From positions 248,001-312,000 of the forward strand of contig NZ_BCFL01000022.1 in NCBI RefSeq assembly GCF_002217755.1: a stretch of 64,000 nucleotides of DNA. The letters run 5' to 3'. Positions 8,808-16,869 of this stretch are shown here, piece after piece (positions within the stretch are counted from its first letter, which is position 1; each line of letters opens with the position of its first letter). The notes beneath the pieces are model-generated. The model saw only the letters and a program-made list of their open reading frames with translations, did not search any database and had not been told where the DNA came from. The position numbers and the translations under genes are program-made. The stretch is from Streptomyces hyaluromycini. GTDB taxonomy: Bacteria > Actinomycetota > Actinomycetes > Streptomycetales > Streptomycetaceae.

Positions 8808-9523
8808 GCGACCTGCTGGATCTCGTGCTGCACGCCCACGGGGGTCTGCAACGGTGGCGAGAGACGGAAACCATTCATGCCACGGGGTCCCTGGGCGGGG
8901 TCCTGTGGTCCCAGGTCGGTCAGGACGGCATCCTCGCCGCCGCCGACATGAGCGTCGACGTGCAGCGCCAGCGGCTGGTCTTCGAGCGCTACACCGGCCC
9001 CGGGCTGCGGGGTGTGTTCACGCCCGAGCGGGTCGCGGTCGAGCGGCGGGACGGCGAGGCCGTCGCCGAGCGGACCGCTCCGCGCGAGGCGCTCGTCGGC
9101 CATGACCCGGACACCCCGTGGGACCGGCTCGACGTGCTGTACTTCGCGGGCTACGCCATGTGGAACTACCTCACGGCCCCCTATCTGCTGACCCGGCCGG
9201 GCGTGGTCGTGGCGGAGGCGGAGCCGTGGCGGGAGGCGGGCGCGGAGTGGCGCCGGCTGCGGGCCCGGTTCCCGCACGGCATGGCCACCCACTGCGCGGA
9301 GCAGGTCTTCTCCTACGACCACTCCGGTCTGCTGCGACGCCACGACTACGCGCCCGACGTCCTCGGCGGCACGCCCGCCGCGCACTTCGCCGAAAAGCAC
9401 GTGCAGGTGTCGGGACTGGTCTTCCCCACCCACCGTTACATCGTGCCCGTGCAGGACGACGGGCGCGCGCTGCCCGAACCACGCCTGATCACCGTCGATC
9501 TCGACGAGATCTCCGTCGTCTGA
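8804..9523 (+). CDS. Conserved hypothetical protein coupled to the hydrolase
   Basis: This 239-residue soluble protein has no recognised domain. Visible features are an N-terminal LLDLVLHAHGGLQRWRE, a central WDRLDVLYFAGYAMWNYL, and a C-terminal FPTHRYIVPVQDDGRALP. The overall layout (a start with HGGLxRW followed by beta-rich sequence) recalls lipocalin-like or LolA-like hypothetical proteins found beside actinobacterial hydrolases, but I do not assign a function. The start ATG overlaps the stop of the preceding alpha/beta hydrolase by 4 bp, so both are made from one transcript in matched amounts. A short inverted repeat surrounds its stop codon (9513-9529). Confidence 0.7.
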   Translation: MSDLLDLVLHAHGGLQRWRETETIHATGSLGGVLWSQVGQDGILAAADMSVDVQRQRLVFERYTGPGLRGVFTPERVAVERRDGEAVAERTAPREALVGHDPDTPWDRLDVLYFAGYAMWNYLTAPYLLTRPGVVVAEAEPWREAGAEWRRLRARFPHGMATHCAEQVFSYDHSGLLRRHDYAPDVLGGTPAAHFAEKHVQVSGLVFPTHRYIVPVQDDGRALPEPRLITVDLDEISVV

Positions 9524-9623
9524 CGACGGGACAGGCCGGGAGAAGTGGGGGAGGAGTCCGTCCTCTCACCCCGCCCACCTGGGTAAACTGGGGGTGCCAC
9601 GCAGGTCTTGAGGAGGATCCGGG

Positions 9624-10355
9624 ATGCCGCCGCACACCTCTTCCGCAGCCGGGTCTCCGGGCGAGGGCGACGAGCAGAGCGGTCCTCCCGTCCGGCAGGC
9701 GCTGTCGGACAGCGTGTACGAGAGCATCAAGGCGATGGTCATGGACCACGAGATCGCCCCCGGCGCCCGCGTCGGCATCGACGCGCTGTCCCGCGCCCTC
9801 AAGGTCTCACCCACCCCGGTCCGGGAGGCGCTGGCCCGGCTGGAGTCCGACGGACTGGTGGTCAAGCGCGCCCTGTCCGGATACCGGGCCACGGAGCTGC
9901 TGACCCGTCAGGGCCTTGAGGAGCTCTTCGAGATGCGGCTGCTGCTGGAGCCGAGGGCCGCCGCCCTGGCCGCCGTCAACGCCACCGAGGAGCAGCTGGA
10001 CGGCCTTGAGCGGATCCTTGAGGAGATGCAGGTCCAGCCCAGCCCGAACGGCCGGTACGCGTCCTACCGCGACTTCGCCGGACTCGACCAGCGCTTCCAC
10101 GAGGCGATCGGACAGGCCGCGCACCGGCCGCTGCTGGCCGATGCCGTGCAGCGCCTCCACGCGCACCTGCACATTTTCCGGCTCGGCGACGTCGTCGGGG
10201 CCGGCGGCCCGACCGTCGCCGAGCACGAGCGGATCGTACGGGCCGTGCTGCGCCGCAACCCCGAGCGGGCGGCCGAGGCGATGGCCGAGCACCTCACCCG
10301 CAGCATGGAGCGCCAGCTCCAGGACGACGGCGGCGACGAGCCGGCTACTCCATGA
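9624..10355 (+). CDS. GntR-family regulator with FCD ligand domain
   Basis: This 243-residue regulator has a GntR winged helix (about residues 25-95: LSDSVYESIKAMVMDHEIAPG, then LKVSPTPVREALARLE) and a C-terminal all-helical FCD domain (LFEMRLLLEPRAAALAA, RFHEAI, VAEHERIVRAVL). FCD regulators usually bind small organic or sugar acids at a metal site; the HEAI and EHERI histidines fit this. It converges on the sugar transport cluster to the right, overlapping its last gene by 11 bp, so it is the likely local regulator of that cluster. A candidate operator lies at 16632-16641 upstream of the binding-protein gene. Confidence 0.9.
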   Translation: MPPHTSSAAGSPGEGDEQSGPPVRQALSDSVYESIKAMVMDHEIAPGARVGIDALSRALKVSPTPVREALARLESDGLVVKRALSGYRATELLTRQGLEELFEMRLLLEPRAAALAAVNATEEQLDGLERILEEMQVQPSPNGRYASYRDFAGLDQRFHEAIGQAAHRPLLADAVQRLHAHLHIFRLGDVVGAGGPTVAEHERIVRAVLRRNPERAAEAMAEHLTRSMERQLQDDGGDEPATP

Positions 10356-10668
10356 GGAACAGGTGTTCCGCCGTGGCCCACCACTCACCCGGGGCCGCCT
10401 CCGGAACCGGCGTCTGGCAGGGCGCGGTGCGCCGCCACCACTCCTGGGTCGCCTCGTCGGCGGCCATCAGTGCCAGGTCGGCCGCCAGGTCGTCGCCGTG
10501 GTACTCGAAGTAGGCGAACAGCCGGTCGCCGAGGAGGTGGATCGAATAATTGGCGATCCGGCAGCGCCGCAGCCGGTCCAGGACCGGCTCCGGCACGTCG
10601 CGGTGCAACTCCCGGTAGGTGTCGAGCAGTTCCGGTCGTACGGCGATGACCTGGGCGACCCGTCTCAT
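10345..10668 (-). CDS. L-rhamnose mutarotase-like protein
   Basis: This 107-residue protein matches the RhaM/RhaU mutarotase family: YRELHRDVPEPVLDRLR, IANYSIHLLGDRLFAYFEY, and TQEWWRRTAPCQTPV with the paired tryptophans of the active site. Such enzymes interconvert the alpha and beta anomers of L-rhamnose or similar 6-deoxysugars. It is the last gene of the transport cluster, starting with ATG at 10668 overlapped by the stop of the ATPase gene (4 bp). Its presence suggests the cluster handles L-rhamnose or a related sugar. It converges with the GntR gene, overlapping by 11 bp. Confidence 0.85.
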   Translation of the reverse strand: MRRVAQVIAVRPELLDTYRELHRDVPEPVLDRLRRCRIANYSIHLLGDRLFAYFEYHGDDLAADLALMAADEATQEWWRRTAPCQTPVPEAAPGEWWATAEHLFLME

Positions 10669-12188
10669 GAGCGCACCGTGTCGCGGTCGTGGATGAGGCG
10701 GATGATCCGGCCGCTCATCCGGTCGTAGTCCCGGTCGTTGTCGACCTCGCCGCGGACGCGGTGGTCGGTCATGACGACGATCCGGTCGGCGAGGGTGACC
10801 ATCTCCGCCAGGTCGCTGCTGATCAGCAGGATCGGCAGACCGTCGTGGGCCAGGTCCCAGATGAGTTCGTGGAAGGCGCGTTTGGTGCGGACGTCGACGC
10901 CCACCGTCGGTTCGTCGATGACGAGCAACCGGGTGTCGGCGGCCAGCCACTTGGCGAGGCTGACCTTCTGCTGGTTGCCGCCGGACAGCTCACCGGCGTT
11001 CTGCGAGAGGCCGGTGATCCGGATGCCGAGCCGGTCGACGAGGTCCTGGGCGACGGCGCGTTCCTCGCCCGGCGGGACGAACCCGAGCGCCCTGGCCAGC
11101 CGCCGCCACACCGTCACCGTGATGTTGCGGACGATGGGCTGTTCCAGGAAGACGCCCTCCTCCTTGCGGTTCTCGGTCACGTACCCGATGCCGAACTCGT
11201 GCAGGGCCTGGCGGGGCGAGCCGATGCGGGCCGGCCTGCCGTGCACCCGGACCTCGCCCGCGGTGATGCGGTCGAGGCCGAGCACCGCCTTGACCAGTTC
11301 GCTGCGCCCGGCGCCGACCAGCCCGTACAGACCGACGATCTCCCCGGGCCGCACCGCCAGGTCGATGTCCCGGTGCCCGCCGGCCGTGGCGAGGCCGGAC
11401 AGCTCCAGGACCGGCGCGGCGGACCGGTCGACCGTGCGCGGGCGCATCTCGGCCGCCGCGTGGGCACGGCCCACCATCAGGCTCACGATGTCGTCGTGGG
11501 AGTGGTCGGCCAGGGGCGACGACTCCAGCACCGACTTCCCGTCCCGCAGCACGGTGACCGTGTCGCAGAGGGCGAAGACCTCCTCCAGTTTGTGACTCAC
11601 GAAGACGACACAGGCACCGCGCTCGGCGAGCCGCCGGACCACCCCGAACAGGCGCTCGGTCTCCTCGGGGGAGAGGGAGGCGGTGGGCTCGTCCAGGAGC
11701 AGCACCCGGCTCTCGGTGTACAGGGCCTTGGCGATCTCCACCAACTGCTGCTGAGCGACGGACAGTTCCCGCACCGGCCGGTCCGGGTCGAGGTCGACGC
11801 CCAGCTCCGTGAGGCAGGCGACGGCCGGTTCGGTCATGGCCGCGTAGTCGACCAGACCACGGCGTGCGGGCGGCTTCTGCAGGGTGATGTTCTCGGCCAC
11901 CGAGAAGCCGGGGATGAGGTTGCGTTCCTGGTGGACGACGCCGATGCCGGTCCGGGCCGCCTCCAGCGGCGAGCGCAGCCGGACCGGTTCGCCGCACCAG
12001 GCGAGGGTGCCGCCGTCGGGGGAGTGCACCCCGGTCAGGACCTTGATGAGGGTCGACTTGCCGGCGCCGTTCTCACCGAGGAGCGCGTGCACGGAGCCGG
12101 CGGTGAGCCGCAGCCCCACGCCGTCCAGCGCCCGCACCCCGGGGAAGACCTTGACCAGGTCGTGGCATTCGAGGAGGACCGTGTTCAC
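10665..12188 (-). CDS. Sugar ABC transporter ATP-binding protein (two ATPase domains)
   Basis: The product is 507 residues with two tandem ABC cassettes, the arrangement of RbsA/MglA/RhaT-type sugar importers. Domain 1 has Walker A GENGAGKST, signature LSVAQQQ and Walker B LLLDEPTASLS. Domain 2 has a degenerate Walker A (GLVGAGRSE), signature LSGGNQQK and Walker B LLVIDEPTVGVD. The degenerate second Walker A is normal for this family. GTG 12188 is chosen since AGGAGG stands 6 nt upstream. The gene overlaps its neighbours on both sides by 4 bp, so the cluster is translated as a coupled unit. It energises uptake through the two permeases that precede it. Confidence 0.95.
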   Translation of the reverse strand: MNTVLLECHDLVKVFPGVRALDGVGLRLTAGSVHALLGENGAGKSTLIKVLTGVHSPDGGTLAWCGEPVRLRSPLEAARTGIGVVHQERNLIPGFSVAENITLQKPPARRGLVDYAAMTEPAVACLTELGVDLDPDRPVRELSVAQQQLVEIAKALYTESRVLLLDEPTASLSPEETERLFGVVRRLAERGACVVFVSHKLEEVFALCDTVTVLRDGKSVLESSPLADHSHDDIVSLMVGRAHAAAEMRPRTVDRSAAPVLELSGLATAGGHRDIDLAVRPGEIVGLYGLVGAGRSELVKAVLGLDRITAGEVRVHGRPARIGSPRQALHEFGIGYVTENRKEEGVFLEQPIVRNITVTVWRRLARALGFVPPGEERAVAQDLVDRLGIRITGLSQNAGELSGGNQQKVSLAKWLAADTRLLVIDEPTVGVDVRTKRAFHELIWDLAHDGLPILLISSDLAEMVTLADRIVVMTDHRVRGEVDNDRDYDRMSGRIIRLIHDRDTVRS

Positions 12189-13204
12189 CGCGCACCTCCT
12201 GGCTGCGGGGCCGGCGTGCTCTTCGCGAGCCGCGTCTGGTGCAGGTGCCCGCCGGCGACCGTGCCGAGGACGACCAGTCCGATCAGCAGGTTCACCCAGC
12301 TCGGGTCCAGCGAGAACTGGGCGCGTGCCGCGTCGATGAGCCGGGTCACGAAGGCCGCGAGGACGGTCCCGAACACCGCGATGGAACCGCCGGTCAGCGC
12401 GACCCCGCCGATGATCGGCGCGGCGAAGCTGGGCAGCAGCCAGTCGCCGCCGACGCTGCGGTTGACGCCGGGCAGCGAGGCGGTCGCGGTCACGGCGGCC
12501 ACCCCGACCAGCAGCCCGGACAGGGTGTGGGCGGCCACGATCTGCCGGTCGGTGGAGATGCCCGACAGCCGCGCGGCCAGCGGGTTGCCGCCCGCGGCGA
12601 GCAGCCGCCGGCCCGCGACCGTGCGGTACATGAACGCGCCGAGCAGGACTGCCGCGACGATCGCCGTGACGAAGACGAGCGGGATGTCGAGCGGCGCCGC
12701 CGTGCCCAGGTCGCGCAGCGTCGCGGAGTAGCCGTCGACGGTCCGGGTGCCGACGAGCCGGTACTGCGCTCCCAGCAGGATCGTCATCGTGGCGAGGGTG
12801 ACGATGAAGCCGTTGATCTGCGTGGCCACGATGACGACACCGGTCACCAGGCCGACGGCGGTCGCCGTCAGCAGCCCCACGAGCACGGCGACCGGGGCGG
12901 GCACCCCGTGGTCGGCCATCAGGACGCCCGTCAGGCAGGCGGTGAAGCCGCCCAGGGCGCCGACGGCGAGATTGAGCTGGCCCACGCACAGTGCCACCAT
13001 CTGGGCGAGGCCGATGAGGACGGGCGTGGCGAGGTACTGGAGGAAGACCCGTACCGAGGGGCCCTCGAAGAAGGAGCCCGACGACGCCACCTCCAGCGCC
13101 ACGGCCCCTGCCACGACGACCAGCAGCAGCATGGCCGTCGTCGTACGGGAGAACCGGTGCAGCGCCGCGGCGGCCCGGCTCTGCTGGTCGCGGATCGTGC
13201 TCAT
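12185..13204 (-). CDS. Sugar ABC transporter permease 1
   Basis: This 339-residue integral membrane protein belongs to the BPD_transp_2 (RbsC/AraH-like) family, with about nine to ten hydrophobic segments. Typical phrases are GLAQMVALCVGQLNLAVGALGG, NPLAARLSGI and FAAPIIGGVALTGGS, the last being the conserved cytoplasmic loop that docks to the ATPase. Together with the second permease it should form a heterodimeric channel for a monosaccharide or sugar acid. GTGA and ATGA overlaps connect it to the ATPase gene and to the second permease gene. Confidence 0.93.
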   Translation of the reverse strand: MSTIRDQQSRAAAALHRFSRTTTAMLLLVVVAGAVALEVASSGSFFEGPSVRVFLQYLATPVLIGLAQMVALCVGQLNLAVGALGGFTACLTGVLMADHGVPAPVAVLVGLLTATAVGLVTGVVIVATQINGFIVTLATMTILLGAQYRLVGTRTVDGYSATLRDLGTAAPLDIPLVFVTAIVAAVLLGAFMYRTVAGRRLLAAGGNPLAARLSGISTDRQIVAAHTLSGLLVGVAAVTATASLPGVNRSVGGDWLLPSFAAPIIGGVALTGGSIAVFGTVLAAFVTRLIDAARAQFSLDPSWVNLLIGLVVLGTVAGGHLHQTRLAKSTPAPQPGGAR

Positions 13205-14265
13205 GTGGAGCGCACCACCTTGCGATAGGACACCACGGTGCGGATCCGGTCGGCAGAGAGAGCCAGCAGCAGGATGCAGCCGAGGTAGATGTTGAGGCTT
13301 TCCAGGCCGACGCCGAGCAGGTCGAGCCCCTTGCGGATCACGCCGACCAGCGCGGTGCCGAGCAGCGTGCCGAGGACGGACACCACCCCGCCGGTGAGCA
13401 GGGTGCCGCCGAGCACCGCGCCCAGGAAGGACGGCAGCATGAAGTCGTCGCCGATGGAGGCGCGGAACGTGCCCGTCCCGGCGGCGGCCATGAACCCGGC
13501 GAGCGCCGCGAGCAGCCCGGAGAGGGTGTGGGCGAGCAGGACCCGGCGTCCGGTGGGGATGCCGGACAGCTCGGCGGCGGCCGGGTTGGCCCCGGTCAGC
13601 AGCAGCTCCCGGCCGATGCGGGTACCGCCGTACAGGAACCCGAGACCGAGCATGGCGAGCACGGTGAACTGGGCCAGCTGCGGGACGGCGGGCGAGCCGC
13701 AGATCGGGCCCGCGCAGATGTCGGCCAGCGAGTAGGACCGCAGGGCGTCGATTCCGGCCGGGCGGGTGGTGAAGGCGGCGTCCTCGGTGAGGGCCGAGTA
13801 CATCAGGGACACCAGGCCCAGCAGGGCGAAGTCCATCGCCAGCGTGACGACGAAGGAGCTCACTCCGGTACGGGCGATCAGCCAGCCGGTGACCGCGCCG
13901 ATCGCCGCGCCGGCGGCAAGGCACAGCAACAGCCCGGCCTGCATGGGCAGATGGAGCTTGTCGTAGCCGAGGCCCGCGAACATGGCGCCGAAGGCCGCCA
14001 TCCGCCCGACCGCGAGGTTCATGTGCCCCACGGACAGGGCGACCATCTGGGCGAGCGCCACCACGGTGAGCGTGGCCACGTCCCGCAGCAGCGGGAAGAG
14101 CACCAGGCGCTGGTCGAGGAAGGCGGGCCGCAGGACGCCGAACAGGATGCTCAGCGCGATGACCAGCACCAGCAGACCGAGCCGCTGGTTGACCCAGAAC
14201 GGCATCCGGTGGGCGGCCGCCTTCTCCTCGGGGACGGTCTCCGGCGGGCTGACGGACGTCGTCAT
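13201..14265 (-). CDS. Sugar ABC transporter permease 2
   Basis: This second BPD_transp_2 permease is 354 residues, with a hydrophilic 30-residue N-terminus followed by multiple membrane segments. It shares with its neighbour the motifs ALAQMVALSVGHMNLAVGRM, NPAAAELSGIP and LPSFLGAVLGGTLLTGG. The two permeases are paralogues arisen by duplication, the usual arrangement in RhaPQ-like systems. The start overlaps the stop of the enolase-superfamily gene by 4 bp. The protein works in the cytoplasmic membrane with the ATPase and the lipoprotein binding protein. Confidence 0.93.
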   Translation of the reverse strand: MTTSVSPPETVPEEKAAAHRMPFWVNQRLGLLVLVIALSILFGVLRPAFLDQRLVLFPLLRDVATLTVVALAQMVALSVGHMNLAVGRMAAFGAMFAGLGYDKLHLPMQAGLLLCLAAGAAIGAVTGWLIARTGVSSFVVTLAMDFALLGLVSLMYSALTEDAAFTTRPAGIDALRSYSLADICAGPICGSPAVPQLAQFTVLAMLGLGFLYGGTRIGRELLLTGANPAAAELSGIPTGRRVLLAHTLSGLLAALAGFMAAAGTGTFRASIGDDFMLPSFLGAVLGGTLLTGGVVSVLGTLLGTALVGVIRKGLDLLGVGLESLNIYLGCILLLALSADRIRTVVSYRKVVRST

Positions 14266-15350
14266 GCCACCCTCCGGTCGTCGAGGGCGTCCAGGTCCCA
14301 GTCGATGCCGATGCCCGGCTCGTCCGGGGCCACCGCGAGGCCGTCGCGGATGGCCAGCTCGGTCCGGGTCACGGCCCGCAGCTGCGGGATGTACTCGACG
14401 AAGCTGCCGTTGGGCACCGCGGCGGCGAGGCTGACGTGCAGTTCCATCAGGAAGTGCGGGCAGACCGTCACGTTGTGGCTCTCCGCCAGGTGCGCGACCT
14501 TCAGCCACGGGGTGATGCCGCCGATCCGGGCCGCGTCGACCTGGACGATCGACGCGGCCCCGGACTCCAGGTAGCTGCGGAACTGCATGAGCGAGTACAT
14601 GGACTCGCCGACGGCCACCGGGATCCGGGTCGCCCGCGCGAGCCGGGCGTGGCCGCTGATGTCGTCCGCGGGCAGCGGCTCCTCCAGCCAGTACGGGTCG
14701 TACGGCTCCAGCGCGGCCGCGAGCCGGAGCACCGAGGACGCCGTCTGGGACTGGTTGGCGTCGGTCATGACGTGCAGCGCGGGACCGACCGCCTCGCGTA
14801 CGGCGCGCAGCCGCTCCGCGTCCTCGGCGGGATGCGGCTTGCCCACCTTGATCTTGACTCCGGCCCACCCCGCCTCCTGGGCCCGCAGGGCGCCCTTCAC
14901 CAGTTCCTCGGTGCCCAGGTGGAGCCAGCCGCCCTCGGTGTCGTAGACCGGTACCTCCCGGCGGTGTCCCCCGGCCAGCCGCCACAGCGGTTCGCCCGCC
15001 CGCTTGCAGCGCACGTCCCACAGGGCGGTGTCCACGGCGGCGAGTGCGAGGGAGGTGATGGCCCCGGTGGTGGTGGCCCGGGTCAGGGCGAACAGCCGCT
15101 GCCACAGCGCCTCGATGGTGCGGGCGTCCTGTCCGACCAGGGCCGGGAGCAGATGGTCGCGGAGCAGGGCCAGCACGGACGTGCCGCCGGTGCCGATCGT
15201 GTAGGCGTAGCCGGTGCCCGCGAGACCGTCCGCCGTCTCCAGGTCGACCAGCACCGTCTCCTGTTTGACGAAGGACTGCACCGCGTCGGTGCGGTCCGTC
15301 TCGACGGCGATGTCGGCCAGCCGGGCGGTCGCGGTCGTGATGATGCTCAT
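14262..15350 (-). CDS. Enolase-superfamily (mandelate racemase-type) sugar-acid dehydratase or racemase
   Basis: The product is 362 residues with the N-terminal capping domain and barrel of the mandelate racemase subgroup. Visible catalytic elements are KIKVGK (KxK base), metal ligands in TDANQ, WLEEPLP and VGES, and the VDAARIGG plus CPHF pair expected for the Asp-His dyad. Members dehydrate or racemise sugar acids. With a rhamnose-type mutarotase in the same operon, L-rhamnonate dehydratase or another acid-sugar dehydratase is the best guess, but subgroup residues cannot fix the substrate. It is encoded between the binding protein and the permeases, which is consistent with catabolism of the imported compound. 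Confidence 0.85.
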   Translation of the reverse strand: MSIITTATARLADIAVETDRTDAVQSFVKQETVLVDLETADGLAGTGYAYTIGTGGTSVLALLRDHLLPALVGQDARTIEALWQRLFALTRATTTGAITSLALAAVDTALWDVRCKRAGEPLWRLAGGHRREVPVYDTEGGWLHLGTEELVKGALRAQEAGWAGVKIKVGKPHPAEDAERLRAVREAVGPALHVMTDANQSQTASSVLRLAAALEPYDPYWLEEPLPADDISGHARLARATRIPVAVGESMYSLMQFRSYLESGAASIVQVDAARIGGITPWLKVAHLAESHNVTVCPHFLMELHVSLAAAVPNGSFVEYIPQLRAVTRTELAIRDGLAVAPDEPGIGIDWDLDALDDRRVA

Positions 15351-15394
15351 CGATGTCCGTTCTCTTTCGGGCTCTTCGGACTCTTTCGAGGCGG

Positions 15395-16486
15395 TCAGCC
15401 GCACGAGAGGTACTTGTCGGCGAACTCCGTCTTCAGCTGCTTGGTCTTCTCCTGCCGGGCCTTGTCGTAGTCGGCCACGTTCGCCTTGGTGACGACGAAC
15501 GAACCCGAGTCGACCTTCACCCCGGGATCGCGCATGGTGCACTGCTTCGTCTGGAGCAGCGCGAGCGCCCAGGTGCCGATCTCGGCCTGGCCGGTGGGGT
15601 TCTGTACGACGGTCGCCGTGACCGTGCCCTGCCTGATGCCGCTGAGGATCTTGGCGTCGTCGTCGATGGCGATGACCTTCGCCTTGGAGCCGGACGACTT
15701 GACGGCGTCGGCGGCGGCCACGGCCGGGTTGTAGGCGGTGGCGACGATGCCCGTGATCTGGCCGCCCTTGGCCGCCATCAGGTCGGACACGGCCTTCTGC
15801 GCGGTCTGCAGGTCCGTGTCGATGTCGGTGACGGTCTGCAGGAGCTTCACCTTGCCGCCGGACTCCTTGACGGCACGGGCCACGCCCTTGATCCGCAACT
15901 GGGTGTTGGCGTCCACGTTGTTGCCGGTCAGATGGACCAGGGTGCCCTTGCCGCCCATCGCCTCGATGGCCGCCTTCGCGGCTTTGTAGGCGGCGAGTTC
16001 GACGTCCGTGGAGAGGCAGAAGTCGGCCTCGTCCGTGTCGCCGGCCGGGCAGGAGCCCAGGGAGGCCACCGGGAAGCCCTGCGACTTGAGGTCGGCGAAG
16101 GTGGTGTTGATGTCGGTGGGGGAGACGCCGAACACCCCGAAGGCGTTGTAGCCGCGGGCGGCGAGCGTGGACAGCAGGTTGTTCTGCTTCTGCTGGTCCC
16201 ACTCCGCCGTCTCGTCGAACGTGACGTCCCCGAGGCCGTAGGTCTTCTTCGCGGCGGCCCCCGCCGTCTTCCACGGCTGGAAGTACGGATGGGCGCCGCC
16301 GGGCACGAGGGCCACCTTGGTCCCCGACCCGTCGGCCAGGTCGGCGCCGTCCCCGGTGCGGCCGGCCGTCGAGGCCTGCCCGGTGGCGGGGGCGGGTGCG
16401 TTGCGGTAGGTGCAGGCCGCGGTCCCGGCAGCGAGCAGTGCCGCTGTGAGAACCCCGGACAGGACGGATCTGGTCGGGAAGTGCAT
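15395..16486 (-). CDS. Sugar ABC transporter substrate-binding lipoprotein
   Basis: This 363-residue periplasmic-binding-protein-like protein belongs to the Peripla_BP_4 (ribose/rhamnose) class. The signal ends in a lipobox (GTAAC, Cys about residue 25), so it is tethered to the outer face of the membrane. Fold phrases include KVALVPGGAHPYF, GVSPTDINTTF, TLVHLTGNN and VATAYNPAVAAADAV. It is the first gene of the cluster and should capture the sugar for the two permeases. ATG 16486 has GGGTGGGAG just upstream; an in-frame earlier ATG would add residues before the signal peptide and is unlikely. A 44-nt gap separates it from the enolase-superfamily gene. Confidence 0.93.
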   Translation of the reverse strand: MHFPTRSVLSGVLTAALLAAGTAACTYRNAPAPATGQASTAGRTGDGADLADGSGTKVALVPGGAHPYFQPWKTAGAAAKKTYGLGDVTFDETAEWDQQKQNNLLSTLAARGYNAFGVFGVSPTDINTTFADLKSQGFPVASLGSCPAGDTDEADFCLSTDVELAAYKAAKAAIEAMGGKGTLVHLTGNNVDANTQLRIKGVARAVKESGGKVKLLQTVTDIDTDLQTAQKAVSDLMAAKGGQITGIVATAYNPAVAAADAVKSSGSKAKVIAIDDDAKILSGIRQGTVTATVVQNPTGQAEIGTWALALLQTKQCTMRDPGVKVDSGSFVVTKANVADYDKARQEKTKQLKTEFADKYLSCG

Positions 16487-16631
16487 CTCCCACCCCTGCT
16501 GGATCAGATAGGAAATTGATGCGGTGATCGTGGGGCAGGGAGATGTGTGCGTCAAGGCCTGTGACAAGAACCGTTGCCATCAGGGAAGACGTGAGTTGGG
16601 GTGGTCTCGTGCCGTAGGGACCTGAGGGAAA

Positions 16632-16641
16632 TCCTATAGGA
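16632..16641. promoter_or_regulatory. Candidate operator TCCTATAGGA upstream of the sugar ABC operon
   Basis: A perfect 10-bp palindrome sits 146-155 bp before the binding-protein start in an unusually AT-rich patch (GGAAATCCTATAGGAAACG). It is a plausible site for the GntR/FCD regulator encoded at the far end of the cluster or for another dimeric repressor. The link is inference from position and symmetry only. Confidence 0.35.
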
Positions 16642-16788
16642 AACGTTATCTCGGCCGGAGGGGGGCGGACGAGGTGCCGGCGTCGCGTGTGCCGGCATGG
16701 CGGGCTACCGCTCAACTCGGCCCGCCTGCCCGGCAGTTCGGTCGCGATCAGGTCGCGCGCGACTCTGGTCGCCGCTCCCACCATGGGC

Positions 16789-16799
16789 TACCGTCGGTA
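16789..16799. promoter_or_regulatory. Candidate operator TACCGTCGGTA upstream of the FAD dehydrogenase
   Basis: The perfect 11-bp palindrome TACCG-T-CGGTA extends imperfectly to GCTACCGTCGGTAAC and lies 71-81 bp before the dehydrogenase start. Its form resembles sites bound by TetR-type repressors of lipid or steroid genes. No tetR gene is adjacent, so the assignment is tentative. Confidence 0.3.
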
Positions 16800-16869
16800 A
16801 CACTTTGCCGTCCCGGCAGTCCCAGTCATGTCTCCCGCAGCGCCCGCATCCGTACGGAAGGCACCCCCC

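Larger units (their letters stand above)
16487..16869. other. Divergent intergenic region between the sugar operon and the FAD dehydrogenase
   Basis: This 383-bp gene-free stretch separates two divergent genes and must hold both promoters. It contains the palindrome TCCTATAGGA (16632-16641) with a further GATAGGA half-site near 16506, and the palindrome TACCGTCGGTA (16789-16799). I see no ORF of coding character and no RNA gene. Confidence 0.6.

Noticed and set aside
9513..9529. CCGTCGTC/GACGACGG around the stop codon at 9523 as a terminator
   Set aside because: The stem is short once a physical loop is allowed, and much of it is coding; too weak to call.
12185..13924. Long minus-strand frame joining permease 1 to upstream sequence
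   Set aside because: The upstream part is a shadow of permease 2; the real start is ATG 13204 overlapped by 4 bp with permease 2.
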